This document shows positions 35,301-46,740 of a DNA stretch of 64,000 bases, piece after piece. The DNA is from Paraphysomonas bandaiensis (taxonomy: Eukaryota; Chrysophyceae). How positions within the stretch are numbered: position 1 is the first letter of the stretch; each line of letters begins with the position of its first letter. The notes below the pieces were generated by a model, which was given only the letters and a program-made list of their open reading frames with translations, was not told where the DNA came from and did not search any database. The stretch covers positions 1 through 64,000 of the forward strand of contig CBFFRP010000139.1 of NCBI GenBank assembly GCA_965644295.1. The letters are read 5' to 3'. Position numbers and translations under genes: made by a program.

Positions 35301-37080
35301 GTCTAACGGAATTCTCGTCCTTCGTTCGGAAGCTGACTCGGGTTATCTTAGACCTGGCACACACATCACACAAACACTGATTTTTGTGTACCTTGGCTGT
35401 GAGGTGTTTCCGTTTCAACCCTGTACCCATGATGAGCATCCTCTTATGTGCCTCTACTAAAGCATGTTTGTTGAAGTGACCCGCTCTCCGATGCAGCAAC
35501 TCCAGCTCGTCCTCACCAGTCCTATCGCTAAGATTTACTTCACAATTACTCGGTGTAGACACATCTGGAAGCTCCAACAGCTGCTGAGTTGGAACTGCAG
35601 TCATTCCATTCTTCATGGGTCCCTCCAGTACCAGTTCACCAGTATTACAGTCATAAATTTGGATCCCATACCACACCGTGAATCGATAGCCCATTTCGTT
35701 CAGCTTACGTCCGGAGCACAGGCATCGATTGATCTGATCTGAAATTTCTATGTCTCTCCATGCTCCACGGGAACCCACACTTGTGATATGAATCTCTGAT
35801 CCCTTCTTAGAGCCGTTTATCACCTTTGATGTATTCATATGAGTGTCAAGCATGGTCACATCATTCATCAAGAACATTGATGATGAACAGCAGGTGTCAA
35901 TATATGTATAATGCATGTCATCATTTACACTACATATATTCGTTTCATGTATATTGCATGACAATTTCATAACATCCTCGATCATATTTGCTTCATCTTC
36001 ATCAGAGAATTCTGCTGGTTCTCCACGCCGTATATTCTCTACTGTCAGCAGCCTTTTGTCCGGCTTCCTACCATGATTCTTCCCTTTCTCTCCTCTTCTA
36101 GAATGCTTTTTCTTCGTCGTTGGACAATCAGCAGCAAGATGTTCCAGAGACTTGCAATTTCTGCATCCCGTGTATTCAGCACTTCCAGGACGCTGCCCTG
36201 ATATCTCTCCATCCTTCTTCCTCTGCTTCCTCCTGCACTGTTCAGTTGAATGGCTATGAGGAATTCCTTCTTTCCTGCAATATCTACAGTTGCCCTTCTT
36301 ACGCTTATCCCGTTCCGTTCGAGACCGTTTGCTCTTTTCAATGAAATTCAGCTCCTCCACCTTCTTGCGTTTCCGCTCTAACGCAATCCTTCCAGGAATG
36401 GTATCATCATACCGTTCTATCTTCCTTGATAATGTTGCATAATCAACATCATCAGGCATCAAATACAAAGCAACATTCAGAGGAGCATATTCTTCATTCA
36501 ACAGACCTTCTCGTAACCGTGTTATTTTTGAGAGCTCCGATATGTCCTGCTGCTGCTCCTGTAGCTCTTTCAGCAGTATTTCAAACCGTATTATATAGTC
36601 CTTCGCAGTCTCCTCCGGACGCATACGGAAAGAGCCATACTGAGTCAACAGTTCACTGATCTTGTTTTGCTTCCCTCCAGCAAAGCACTTCTTCAACTCA
36701 TCAATCATAATATGCGCCTTAAACCTGTTGCTTCCTTTTCCATCAGCCTTGAACCCTTTATGTAGAAGATGGAATTTCTGAAGCGCCTTCGAAGATGTTT
36801 GCACTGCCTCTCTGCAGTACGAATACGCTATGGCATTCGCCTTCCAGTACTTCTTCACAGCCTGTCTGTAAGACTTCTCCTCCATTAACGTGAGTGGCTG
36901 TTCCCCAAACTCGCTTTCCTTCGGTGGTGGCTCCACCGCTACTTCACTTTGCTCTTTCCTCATGAGGAATGTTTCGAAGTCCTCAATCCATTGTTCAACA
37001 TTGCTCTCATTAAACTGTGGCACTACTCCTCTATCCTCCTTCTCTCCTCCTCGCTCGCTACCATGTTGATAAATGCTCAT
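32323..37080 (-). CDS. Copia-1 Gag-Pol polyprotein
   Basis: One 1585-residue frame. Order: Gag; zinc knuckles CRYCRKEGIPHSHSTEQC and CRNCKSLEHLAADC; a protease-position motif YIDTCCSSS (usually D-T/S-G); integrase HHCC zinc finger (HRRAGHFNKH...CLCDVCARSK); integrase core with Asp in SADIAVYLN, Asp in YHADGARE and Glu in NAIEERKFR; reverse transcriptase with QLDVSSAFCYA and YVDDIIIAS; RNase H with FSDSDWAGD, SSMESEYMA and KHIDIKYHW. Integrase before RT is the Ty1/copia order. The ATG at 37080 lies inside the 5' LTR, 17 nt from its inner edge. No stop or frameshift separates Gag from Pol, so the Gag:Pol ratio must be set in another way. Confidence 0.96.
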   Translation of the reverse strand: MSIYQHGSERGGEKEDRGVVPQFNESNVEQWIEDFETFLMRKEQSEVAVEPPPKESEFGEQPLTLMEEKSYRQAVKKYWKANAIAYSYCREAVQTSSKALQKFHLLHKGFKADGKGSNRFKAHIMIDELKKCFAGGKQNKISELLTQYGSFRMRPEETAKDYIIRFEILLKELQEQQQDISELSKITRLREGLLNEEYAPLNVALYLMPDDVDYATLSRKIERYDDTIPGRIALERKRKKVEELNFIEKSKRSRTERDKRKKGNCRYCRKEGIPHSHSTEQCRRKQRKKDGEISGQRPGSAEYTGCRNCKSLEHLAADCPTTKKKHSRRGEKGKNHGRKPDKRLLTVENIRRGEPAEFSDEDEANMIEDVMKLSCNIHETNICSVNDDMHYTYIDTCCSSSMFLMNDVTMLDTHMNTSKVINGSKKGSEIHITSVGSRGAWRDIEISDQINRCLCSGRKLNEMGYRFTVWYGIQIYDCNTGELVLEGPMKNGMTAVPTQQLLELPDVSTPSNCEVNLSDRTGEDELELLHRRAGHFNKHALVEAHKRMLIMGTGLKRKHLTAKVHKNQCLCDVCARSKITRVSFRTKDENSVRPNFSADIAVYLNCPARGGERYVLKITHHASKMFWATGLVHRTGEAILEVFKELFRGDVRRYKLKMEHYHADGARELISEELRQYLRTQECYQHTWSSTDSPEMNAIEERKFRTAGEMTLAMLIQSGLPPQFWLDAYMAARYILIRLPTKTDKGYMSPIEFLTGEPPNLRYLRVWGCRTYVLSPKADRRKDWEDKALVGYLMGYSDEKVGYHVYLPESNKVVTTVHILTDESTPSRSEKYFAEIDALRVREAARPKLASDYVSLEGTYHIDDEDGLLYKTTRVVERKGVIVAYRSLVTAGREHIEHRVPIHVEDVVRMTAETPGNTGYIGKGDALSTTPARELDQGRPGGFQESPDPTCQQTVVRLQNLTDRGSGDASGAPPTPQDLRAQDEQGMGSYISTRRPIELDGDGRVRRKRLQRRLANASVLGEINMVEVPDACTVNFKHAEFQHDDFKIPDSYAEAERSPQYMKWREARKVEKTSLLKRRVLKIVRTPRGVKLVRAKYVHTVKRDLLGNVVKYKARLVALGNLQEKTEEEQSTFAPVVKGITIRLVLAIAFMFHMHVHQLDVSSAFCYADLEEDVYMAPPPDEELPAGWCFQLIKALYGLRSSPRQWNKHIDKFIKSLHFTACILDTCLYMRWSNGQLHLLLIYVDDIIIASADLTYLESVKRRFCETFEMHDLGVCKRFLNIRITRGEDWYMLDQSEYAKNIVKKFDSFMGKSSKNKETPLPTNVQDLLAEQRELTEEQKQWVESFPYRGIIGAVLHLAIHTRPDLAYAVGLLARFSTSPTYATCRLAIHLLKYLRGTVDKGIRFSGSEFDLHVFSDSDWAGDRMTRRSTTGYIVLLCAGALAWQSKLQTTVATSSMESEYMAEYAALQELVWLRGVFKELGLLVAKPTPFFMDSKSAKDLSENPVYHKRSKHIDIKYHWIREHVNGKFPTAKLIHVSTDDMAADIFTKALSTKIFSRHEKTITGVKRSVSNSVEEQQKKRPRRG

Positions 37081-37357
37081 TTTACACTAGATCACAGAGA
37101 GAATTTGTCGTAAGACTAGATAGATTTATTAGTATCGTTTACACGAAGTTGTGATAACCAACACTAACTCATTATAATCCCTGCATAATATCCTACATAT
37201 GCGAACCTCTCGTTACTGAACATATCTTGAACGATCAAACTATTTCAGTTTCTCAATATCATCACAGCATTTGTACATCACTATATTTCACTGTATTCTC
37301 GTACATTGTCTTGAAGTGACATACTGAATATACTAGAATAAGATCCATATTCTAATA
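37064..37357 (-). repeat. Copia-1 5' LTR
   Basis: The right LTR in window orientation, 294 bp, carrying the promoter of the element and the Gag-Pol start codon (37078-37080). Confidence 0.93.
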
Positions 37358-37415
37358 CTCGTCAAAGTAATAAACGACTCAACCTAGTCAATTTTAGTTA
37401 TAATCTTGACTATAT

Positions 37416-38554
37416 GGTGTTAGGTGTTAGACTGTGGATCCGAAATTAGCACATTGAGGCATCTGTCATTCCTAAATAAGATCGCTAAAACAACTTCTCA
37501 AATTCCCACTTGAAGATCTGATTATTATGGTAAGAGAGATAAACGACAAGGGATTTTAGCTAGATTTGAATATTATTATTGTTGAAGTATAAAAAAGTCG
37601 GTTTCATATTAGTTTTACTTTTTATTTACGTAACGTATGATTGTGATGACATACGTGTACAACTCATATAAATTGCTAGAGATTTGTGTACCATCTGCAT
37701 TTCGTTGAATACAAAGTACATCCTATTTGTAGAATACCAATTTGTAGAAGAAATTATGCTTTCATAGCAATTTAATTTAAACTCAAATATTTAATAACTA
37801 CAACATAAATAGCATTCGATCTCAATTTCCTACTTTTCCCGCTTTATCAAGTTTTATGACAATATCGACTTCAAGTACTTTGTTCCTTAACTTGGTAGTG
37901 TAAGCACACGATTCTTCACCGTTTTTACTTTCTCAAACAATGGCTCTTCTTCCGTGAAAGCAACCCACCCAAGAGTAGAAGTGTCTTACTATTAGCAGTA
38001 ATCAAGACTTAACATTAGACCGATGTTGGCGACAATCCAAATTCCTGGATAATGTGGCTCTCAATATATATTGCAACCTGGGAAATCCATCCAAATCCAG
38101 CCGGTCTAAAGGACTTCCAATTGTTCGAGTCTGACTTCAGTGACTGCCTACTAGTGTAAACGACTTCGAGCCTCCACGAATAAACAGGCATCCAAGAATG
38201 GACCCATCTGAAGGGCACAACGGGTTGGGGGGCTGCCAATTAAAGCTAAGCATAAGCAAACACTCTGAAGTCAGTAGATGTCATGTATATCCACATACTG
38301 TTTGCTCATTGCGTTTGCTTTGAGTGATCGATGTCGAATATGAGTTCACATTATTCGGTATCTGTCAATGTTTCCTCATGGATGCATGACAATGGCAATG
38401 TCACTAGATCTGCTATGTCGTACCACACCTCTACGGTCTAGTCTTGTTTTGTCCTGACTCAGGTCATTGTGCCTCTATATTTCTGAGTGAAGCACGGTGC
38501 GTGTAATTGTGGGTTTTACCTCGCAGTTTCTATGGGAGTGAATTCAGAATTGCG
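37416..38554. repeat. Gene-free gap with a family C internal block
   Basis: Bases about 38000-38340 share blocks with the family C copies (GAATAAACAGGCATCC, ATCTGAAGGGCA, TGTTTGCTCATTGCGTTTGCTTTGAG). The rest is AT-rich without features I recognise. It ends at the GTAT microsatellite. Confidence 0.5.
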
Positions 38555-38736
38555 GTATGTATGTATGTATGTATGTATGTATGTATGTATGTATGTATGT
38601 ATGTATGTATGTATGTATGTATGTATGTATGTATGTATGTATGTATGTATGTATGTATGTATGTATGTATGTATGTATGTATGTATGTATGTATGTATGT
38701 ATGTATGTATGTATGTATGTATGTATGTATGTATGT
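38555..38736. repeat. (GTAT)n microsatellite
   Basis: About 45 uninterrupted tetranucleotide units (182 bp). Because 4 is not a multiple of 3 and the repeat has no stop, all three forward frames read through as Met-Tyr-Val-Cys repeats, and one reverse frame as His-Thr-Tyr-Ile. These are artefacts, not genes. It lies about 140 bp upstream of the THOC1 start codon. Confidence 0.98.
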
Positions 38737-38875
38737 GTGCATCAGTATATTTGCAGCTGAGGAAGTGTATTAGATAGGCGTAAGTGGGGTGACTGTCATT
38801 GAGCCTCTTTACATTGTTGTAAACTTTCTATTTGGTAACTTGATAATAGCGTGATACGATACAAGAGAGAATTCA

Positions 38876-41800
38876 ATGAGTAGCTACCAAGAAAAAATTA
38901 CCAATCTGGTCGATATGGTATCTACTTGTTGCAATAGTGGGGATTTTAGTACACTGATAGATACCATTCGCACTGAATCAGAAGCATCATTGGAGATATG
39001 GGTTGATATGGAAATCGTATTTCGACGAATTGCCATACAGTTTGGTGCAAGAAATTTATCACATGAGGTCAATAAGTACATTCGATATGATCTTATCTCT
39101 AAACATATCTGTAGATTGATAACAACAAGCAGAAAATAACACTCTTACTGAAAGCTGCTATAGAAGTAGGCATAGCATGTGCGGATATATCCTCCAATTT
39201 TCCGAAGATGCCATTTTTAATTATAGAGGATTTGCTGGAAGCACAGACCCTGTCCAATGCAGCTATTGTTTGGGAGTTGGTCGAGAGTATGGTAGATACG
39301 CTCACGAAGCCAGAGTTGTTCAACCGAGGTTTCCTTTAACTGTAATTCTTGTAACGGTATTTGAAGTAAATATTTAGGTAAACTTGTTATCCTACGGACT
39401 TGTAACTCTCTACTGAGGCGATTGTCCAAGTCTTGCCATACTGAGGTATTTCTGTTGCTATTTTGTACTGCATATTTTATGTCACTATAATGGCTATAAT
39501 GTTGTCTGCGTGATTATCATGTTTGCGATAACTTTTTGTCGTAGTTTTGCGGTCGAGTTCTGATGTTCCTTGCTGCCGTCTATCCACTCTCGGAGCGATC
39601 AGCTGTGAATCTTATGGGCAAAGTAAATACTGGTAATTGCACCGCATATGAAGATAAAGAGGAATTTTTGAGTGCCGTCACAAGTGATGTTGCACCTTTA
39701 GTCGAAACTGAGGAAAAACGTGAAGAAGGTTAGTCTACTGCATGCGTATCACTTGCATGCGCAATAGTGCTGTACTGATTTGTATGTACATAATAACTTG
39801 TGTCGTGACTTACACAATGGTTGTATAAATGGGTCTTCACTCATCGTATTGTTGACTTCACAGATGAAGTACATGGTGAGGAAGAGGATGGAGAGGTCTC
39901 TGATAGCGGGGCGATGGATGTGACAGTAGTAGGACAGATGAATAATCTGTCAAGTGCAATCGAGTACGACTATTCTCTTTATAGGACGTTTTGGGATATT
40001 CAGGTCAGCGGTGTAATGACGTTGCTCTGTAAACCACATTCTGCTCTACATTTTCTTTACTGTAGTACGCGCGGTCTTAAGCATGGCTTTCCTAGTATTT
40101 CAATAACCATAGTTTTGTTGTATTCAGAAATTTCTCTCATCTGATCCCAAATCTACCTCCTCAAAGAGCTCTTGGTGCGAAATGATGTCAGCCGCCGATT
40201 CCATTCTGTCTGTCTTTGAATCGAACAAATACAGCCCGTCTGAACTGAAGCAAGCACAGATAAGGTAGTTGTGGAATAGTTGTTATACTCCTGACTGTTT
40301 TAGCTCTTATACTTTATCGCTCTAATCGTGTGGTGTAATCTGCACAATTGCAGGCGCGAGAAAGTCAAGCAAACGGCACTACAGTGTTCTACTCAAATTT
40401 CATCGCTAAGTACTGCTAGTGGGAGGAACCAGCATGTATACATGGGTTGCAAGTACTTGACATCGTCACAGGTCAGTACATTGTTGGTAATTTATATGGA
40501 ATGAAGGAGCCGTAAGTACTCTACATTACAAGTATTGACTTCCTCCCTTTTTTCTGATTGTTCTGCGCTTTTATTGTAGTTGTTTGCGTTAGAACTCAAA
40601 GATCCGTCTATACGTCTACAAGTCGCTACCCAGCTATTGATTGTGCTTCACCATAGACTAAGGTATCCGTGTAATGCATTGAGCGCAATTGATATAGCAT
40701 GATGATAGCACTGTACTCTATTTATGACGAACTAGGGCCATTGGTATCGGCCACGCGTACGCATTTGATGCAGAACGTGTATTTTTATGTGCTTTTTGCC
40801 ACTAGTTACTGGATGTTGATCATGGTGGTCTTTATTGTGTTAATATGTATTCACTTAGGAGTCCAGTCAATCAGAGTTCATCTGCCATCTCAACCACTAA
40901 ATTGCCGCAGAAAGTTGAACCCACCGAGGAGGACTTGATTGCACTAGAGAAACGTATTTACGCCATTGTAGAGGTAATATTACTTGTTATCGTATGCCCA
41001 TAATTTATGCTGCCATGATAATCTGTCTAGTTTGACTCAATTGTATGTTTGGGTGTGTTAATGTTATATGGAGTGTATGTATAATATGAGACGAATTATC
41101 CGCTCAGGCGGCAGCAGAATAGTAGTCACTAAACTTACTGTAATATGTTATCTCGTAGACGACTCCCCCCAACGGACAAGAACTTGCGGCCACTTTAAGG
41201 TTTGTCTCCACTTTTTCTATGATTGTTCTGCAGTTGCAGATTAGCTTATATAATATGTGCTTCGCAGAACTGTGCTGGGGGATATGCGGGAAGAAAGGTG
41301 GATGCAGTGGAAAGTAAATCATTGTCCGAGCTATGAAAAGCCTCAGCTTCCTATTCACACTGGTGTGTATTCGAATATACTATGATGCGTACTCAATCTC
41401 ATACGTTGTTACTATAGAGAGCGAATATAGCGGGCACAAGAAAAGGAAACTTAGCGCATCTACTAAAGATGCTTCATATTTCTTTGATCACCATCTGGAA
41501 CAAATGCAGGTCAATCGTTTGACGTGTTCACGACTGATGTCAAGTAATATATCGATGTGAACTTTCCAGACGTATGCAAAGAAACTCGCGGATAAAGTTC
41601 CATCTCTAGTCACATTTGTAGAGGTATTAGTGTTTTTTATTAGTTTTAGATGTGCTATAATTTTCTGGTGCATTTTGTTATTGGTAAATGGTGTCCATTG
41701 TTTCATGTCGACACTTTGCAGTGCGATGTATACATTGTCAGGTCATAAGTATGATTTGAATTTTTTCGGCAGGATTATATTGAGGCTGAAGATCCAGATG

Positions 41801-42336
41801 CTGGAATTGAAGATGAATATCACCCGAAGCATGATACGTGAGAATACTTATATTAGAACAGCGTGCACACTATTAATATTTGTGACTCACCATAGTGAAT
41901 GTGCTGAGTATTGTGTAGCTTTCATGTGGTATTCTGCGATACATATCGTGATGGTCTTATTTTCATATGCAGGGTCTATTGCTGGCGAACTAGGCGGCTG
42001 ATAGCGTGTAATAAGCTCAGTGTTTTCGAGCACATGAACGATGGAAGCATCGCTAAGGTATAGACAACGTGCTTATCTAGGTTATATCATGCTATGGTGG
42101 AACGATGCAATCAAGATATTTGATCTATATGTATCCTTTCAATGCAGAGTCTTGGGATGCTATTTCCAGATAAAGTTAAGAGCGGATCACAAGATACCAA
42201 AAGTGAGAAGTCGAAATCTGACAATGTAGAAAACGACACAGATTCTGGCAACACTGACGAGAAAGTGACTGAGAAAGCAGTCGTTGTCACCAGCCAAGAG
42301 GAGGATGCCCCACAGGAGATTGCAGCTACGTCGTAA
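38876..42336 (+). CDS. THOC1: THO complex subunit 1 (THOC1/HPR1-like), 16 exons
   Basis: Exons: 38876-39067, 39115-39328, 39378-39445, 39545-39728, 39864-40003, 40128-40264, 40354-40471, 40580-40662, 40859-40973, 41159-41199, 41268-41362, 41418-41509, 41570-41623, 41773-41837, 41973-42057, 42148-42336; all phases close, giving 623 residues. Family-typical blocks appear in order: FLIIEDLLEAQTLSNA, ILRTCNSLLRRLSKS, FCGRVLMFLAAVYPLSER, IEYDYSLYRTFWDIQ, SLSTASG, QLFALELKDPSIRLQVATQL, ERWMQWKVNHCPSYEKP, SGHKKRKL, EDEYHPKHDTVYCWRTRR and an acidic Ser-rich tail. THOC1 is a core of the THO/TREX complex that couples transcription to mRNA export in the nucleus. The start codon lies about 140 bp after the GTAT repeat. 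Confidence 0.93.
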
Positions 42337-42569
42337 GTCGAATCACACTGTGCATGCATTAAACTCGTTTTTCGTTGCCTCAGTGAAAGAGGTTGCATAT
42401 ATTTTGCAGTTAGTTGTAATTTTGTCATAGTTCGCGATAAATTAAATGATTTGCAAGATATTGCCCTTGTATTTGCTCAACGTGGGTTGTTACTCATCTT
42501 TCACTCTGAGCAATCGTTGAATCGCTGTAGTAGTGGACTTTCCATTGAGATATTAATAGTGAAAAGGGC

Positions 42570-43615
42570 AAGGTAAAAATATATTGGAATGCAATATATT
42601 GCAAATATTTATTTTTGCTTACTACATTATATTTGTTATTATTTTATCAACATTTTGGCCTTGTAATATATATATATTATAATTGATATATATTTTGCAT
42701 GCTTGTGTGTCTTTAAAAGTATATTTGATTAATCATAAATTACTCTTCATAATCACATACCTCATTTATTGTTATAATATCGAACAATTCTGTCAATGGT
42801 CAAGCTATTCACCAAATACTAAACTCCAAACTGTTAAAAGTATGCTGTTTTTCTCGTACAACTAAAGACTGACGAATATATTTTTCTTATGATCTGTAAG
42901 AGCATGCTAATGTCAAATTTCCAGTAATATGATTGCCATATTATCCGCTCATATTGGTCACAACACACTAAACTATTCGACCGTACCTCTTTCATATATA
43001 TTTCACACAAAGTGTTGGGATTATTTTCTCGAAGCAAGGCAACAAGAAGTGTTTTCTTTCTTGAGATTTTGAAAAGATGCAGAAGAAGCTGAATCACAGG
43101 ATAGAGCCGTCAAAGTGGTAAATGTAGAAAGCTACTACAACCAGACCTGGGGTATAGTTGACGCCACAGCGTTACAGCACAGAGCCAGCAAGAAGTTACG
43201 ACGACAACTTGACACCCAGTATCTATCGACCAAGCACATAGTGAGTGCAACTAACGTTGTGGAGCGTTTGTTCAGCAGAGCCAAGATTATCATGACACAC
43301 TTGCGACAAGGAATGTCCCCACAACGCGTCGAACTGCTGCTGTTCCTTCGCTTCAACAAGCACTTGTGGACCGCAAAGCCAGTGCACAGGTCATCGAAGA
43401 TGGACTGTCCGATTATAAGAATGAGGACGACAGTGACGAAGAGTTGGAACACTTAGAGTGCTAGTTGCTGCATTGCTATTGGTTTTTCATTATGTTGTAA
43501 CCTCTACTAACTAGTTACTACCGAACGAGCTAATGTTTACTTCTTAGCGCCCAATATATATCAATATTGCCCAATATATATCAATATATTGTAATATATT
43601 TATTGCTTACAAGCT
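42570..43615 (+). mobile_element. Degenerate hAT-type transposon relic
   Basis: The relic of an hAT transposase C-terminus is flanked on both sides by AT-rich repeat clusters (GCAATATATTGCAAATATT near 42590 and CAATATATATCAATATATTG near 43570-43600), which look like subterminal repeats. No intact TIR or 8-bp duplication could be fixed. Confidence 0.55.
43115..43456 (+). pseudogene. hAT transposase C-terminal dimerisation domain fragment
   Basis: About 110 residues remain open. The stretch ATNVVERLFSRAKIIMTHLR followed by GMSPQRVELLLFLRFNKHLW matches the hAT family C-terminal dimerisation region (ERxFSxAxxxxTxxRxxLxPxxxExLxFL). The zinc finger, the RNase H-like DDE core and a start codon are all missing, so it cannot encode an active transposase. 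Confidence 0.8.
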
Positions 43616-44590
43616 GGCTTACGATATTATTCGAAACACTACATTCCCATCTACATATACTCTGACCCTCCCGTAAACTTCGCGGACCCCTACCCAAAAG
43701 GACGTCCCCCTCAAGGACTACACGTCCGTGGGAAGCTCTCACACTTACTTAACGACTCACAATTCTGAAGACAGAAGATGTCAGGTATATCAACATTCTG
43801 CTTGTTCATTGCGTTTTGCTTTGAGCGGTAGAGCGAAAGTGGTTGCGCATTGGTGCTTGCGGTGACGCTCAAGCAGCTTTCGACTTTCGTAACGTTAAAA
43901 AGTAGGATATCAGAGTTAAACACTAGTTAGTTATAACATTTTGCTACATTAGTTCTGACTCTTAGACGTTCATTGCTGTAACGACGACTGAGCACAATGT
44001 ATGAATGATTGACTACTATGCGATTCACGCTAGTTTCTATTTTCCCGGATAAATCTCTTATATTGAATGTCTTATTATTTAGCAATAGATCTCTTAGTTT
44101 CATGTTTTCAAATTTCATATGTGATTCGGTATAGTAAAATCGATTTGCTCGACCTCTTAAGATTCATATATGTGTATGCAAGATGCAGGTCATAAACAAT
44201 GAAATAATTGTAGACTAAACGACTAAACTATTACGACTACAAGACATGTGGATTGGGTTCAGTACCCCTAGTAAAAAGTATAGTACTATTGCTACTAGGC
44301 ATTATTTGTTTCACCGGTGAAACGTAGAGCTAGGATTATACTTAAACTATCAGAGGAAAAACCTTTAACAGACCTATTTCTAGCCGACGAGAAGTGGGTG
44401 CAAGTGACAATTACATTTAATTTTCAATAACAAACTACCCATACTTACACTATCCTCATTACTTAGTACACAGTATCACAAAAACCTTAGAAGCCATTAT
44501 TTGAGAACTATTCAAACATATCAAGAAGTTATACTCCAAAAGAGATTACTGAATTTATCCCCGTTCCCAGAGAAAACTAATCAGTGCCAG

Positions 44591-45581
<991 letters not shown>

Positions 45582-46740
45582 TGGGTCGAAGAATCATGAC
45601 TGTGCTTCAGTGAGAAATATGTTTAAATCCAGAGTAATGAATCGCGTTCTGCTCTCTGTAAGGAGCTCTCGTGGTGACTACTGTGATGCCAACGACTCCG
45701 GTGTATATATCGATACCAGTAATGGTCGATCTCTCGTCACTGTTGGTGACTTCGCAGATCTTGTGGCAAGAGAGAAGCCGGACGTAGTGTTATCCATAGC
45801 AGACGAAGTTCCGTACAGTTGTGGTCAGAAGCGCCTCCGCAACGCTGTTAGAAGATCCCAGCAATGGTTTAGAACATTACGTGCATCTCAAAACCTATGG
45901 GTGACAGGGGGAGAGGGTTGTGACAGGTTACTGATGGGGGTTGTAGTGGGCGGACGCAGTGCGAAAGGGCTGCCTGATGGGGTCAGGGCGCAAGCTCGGT
46001 ACCTCCTGGATCATGGTGCGGATGGTATGCTATGTTAAGAGTGCATGTGCTACACTTGGTGATGTGGTATGTGCCATCCAGGTTTGTTATTGGGCGGAAT
46101 GGGTCAGGGGGAGTCTTTTGAGGATCGGGAGCAAGTGGTGCGTGCAGTGCGAGAGGAGGTGGGACCTAAAATTACACTTGTGGTACAGGGTGTACATTCG
46201 ATTTCCGAGGTAATTTTGTTCCGTATCCATAACTTGTAGTCTGATAAGTGAAGTAGGTTACCCACCTCGCTTCACTTGGTGTTCAAGTGATTTGCACGGA
46301 TTGCCCTACTGTTTTGTCTTCTGAGGGGCTCATCTTAATGTCACCTTCAAACCAAGATAATAGTGAGACTGATGGAGTACCTCGAAAACGGGCTCGACGC
46401 GATAATAAAGATAATACTAATACAAGCTTAGTGAACCTGTGGGATACTCAATATGCCAAAGATGGATCTGCAATGGTGAGTTTATGATTGTACCTGTAAT
46501 ACTAGTCTAACGTTCCTTGTAGGTGCCAGGTTGTGGGTGCCATGGGTGTAGGTAATACAAACGTAGTTTTTTTGTTCTATCAGTAAATGACTCTTTTGTT
46601 GCAGGAATTATTCCAAAGCGTATATCCATCATCTTTTGGTATCTCACGAACTACTGGCCGATATTATGATATATACGCACAACCAGCGAAGTATATTAGA
46701 AATAATAGACTCCTTAGGGTACAATTATAAAAGTTTATAA
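45582..46740 (+). CDS. Queuine tRNA-ribosyltransferase accessory subunit 2-like, 5 exons found, 5' end incomplete
   Basis: Exons located: 45582-46024, 46082-46209, 46257-46475, 46523-46551 and 46605-46740. The segment contains DFADLVAREKPDVVLSIADE, then QKRLRNAVRRSQQWF, GGMGQGESFEDREQVV, and VTHLASLGVQVICTDCPTVL. It ends with the zinc-binding pattern CGCHGCRNYSKAYIHHLL (C-x-C-x2-C...H), followed by VSHELLADILIYTHNQ. This matches the TGT family, and the rather short, variable barrel resembles the eukaryotic non-catalytic subunit (QTRT2/QTRTD1), which dimerises with the catalytic subunit to put queuine into tRNA anticodon position 34. Upstream exons probably lie between 45178 and 45581. Confidence 0.82.

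Larger units (their letters stand above)
31850..37357 (-). mobile_element. Copia-1: intact Ty1/copia LTR retrotransposon
   Basis: The 294-bp LTRs are 31850-32143 (3') and 37064-37357 (5'); I see one difference between them near the inner end (TGTTGAG versus TGTTGAT). The 5-bp target duplication CTCGT sits at 31845-31849 and 37358-37362. The primer-binding site next to the 5' LTR begins TGGTAGC, matching the 3' end of initiator Met tRNA for about seven bases. A polypurine tract (GAGTGGGAG on the element strand) abuts the 3' LTR. Intact coding and near-identical LTRs suggest a recent insertion. Confidence 0.95.
31645..37415. mobile_element. Family A element split by a family B MITE and copia-1 (nested stack)
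   Basis: The left family A arm runs 31645-31704 (GAGATATATTAGTCAAATTGG onward). It is interrupted by a family B element and then by the copia element, and resumes at 37363 with CAAAGTAATAAACGACTC, CAACCTAGTCAATTTTAG. Removing both insertions and their duplications rejoins sequence matching the intact family A arm at 4430-4490. The right-hand arm of this copy was not found beyond 37415, so it was already partial or has decayed. Confidence 0.8.
42337..44590. other. Repeat-rich tail-to-tail gap between THOC1 and histone H3
   Basis: Contains the hAT relic (about 42570-43615) and a family C portion (about 43690-43985, plus an end-like TTATTATTTAGCAATAG at about 44070). Bases 44100-44590 hold the 3' flank of H3; I see no canonical histone stem-loop there. 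Confidence 0.45.

Noticed and set aside
34126-36659. Several plus-strand open frames inside copia-1
   Set aside because: They are antisense shadows of the 1585-codon Gag-Pol frame.
38487-38777. Open frames encoding Met-Tyr-Val-Cys and His-Thr-Tyr-Ile repeats
   Set aside because: They are produced by the GTAT microsatellite, which lacks stops in every forward frame; there is no gene here.
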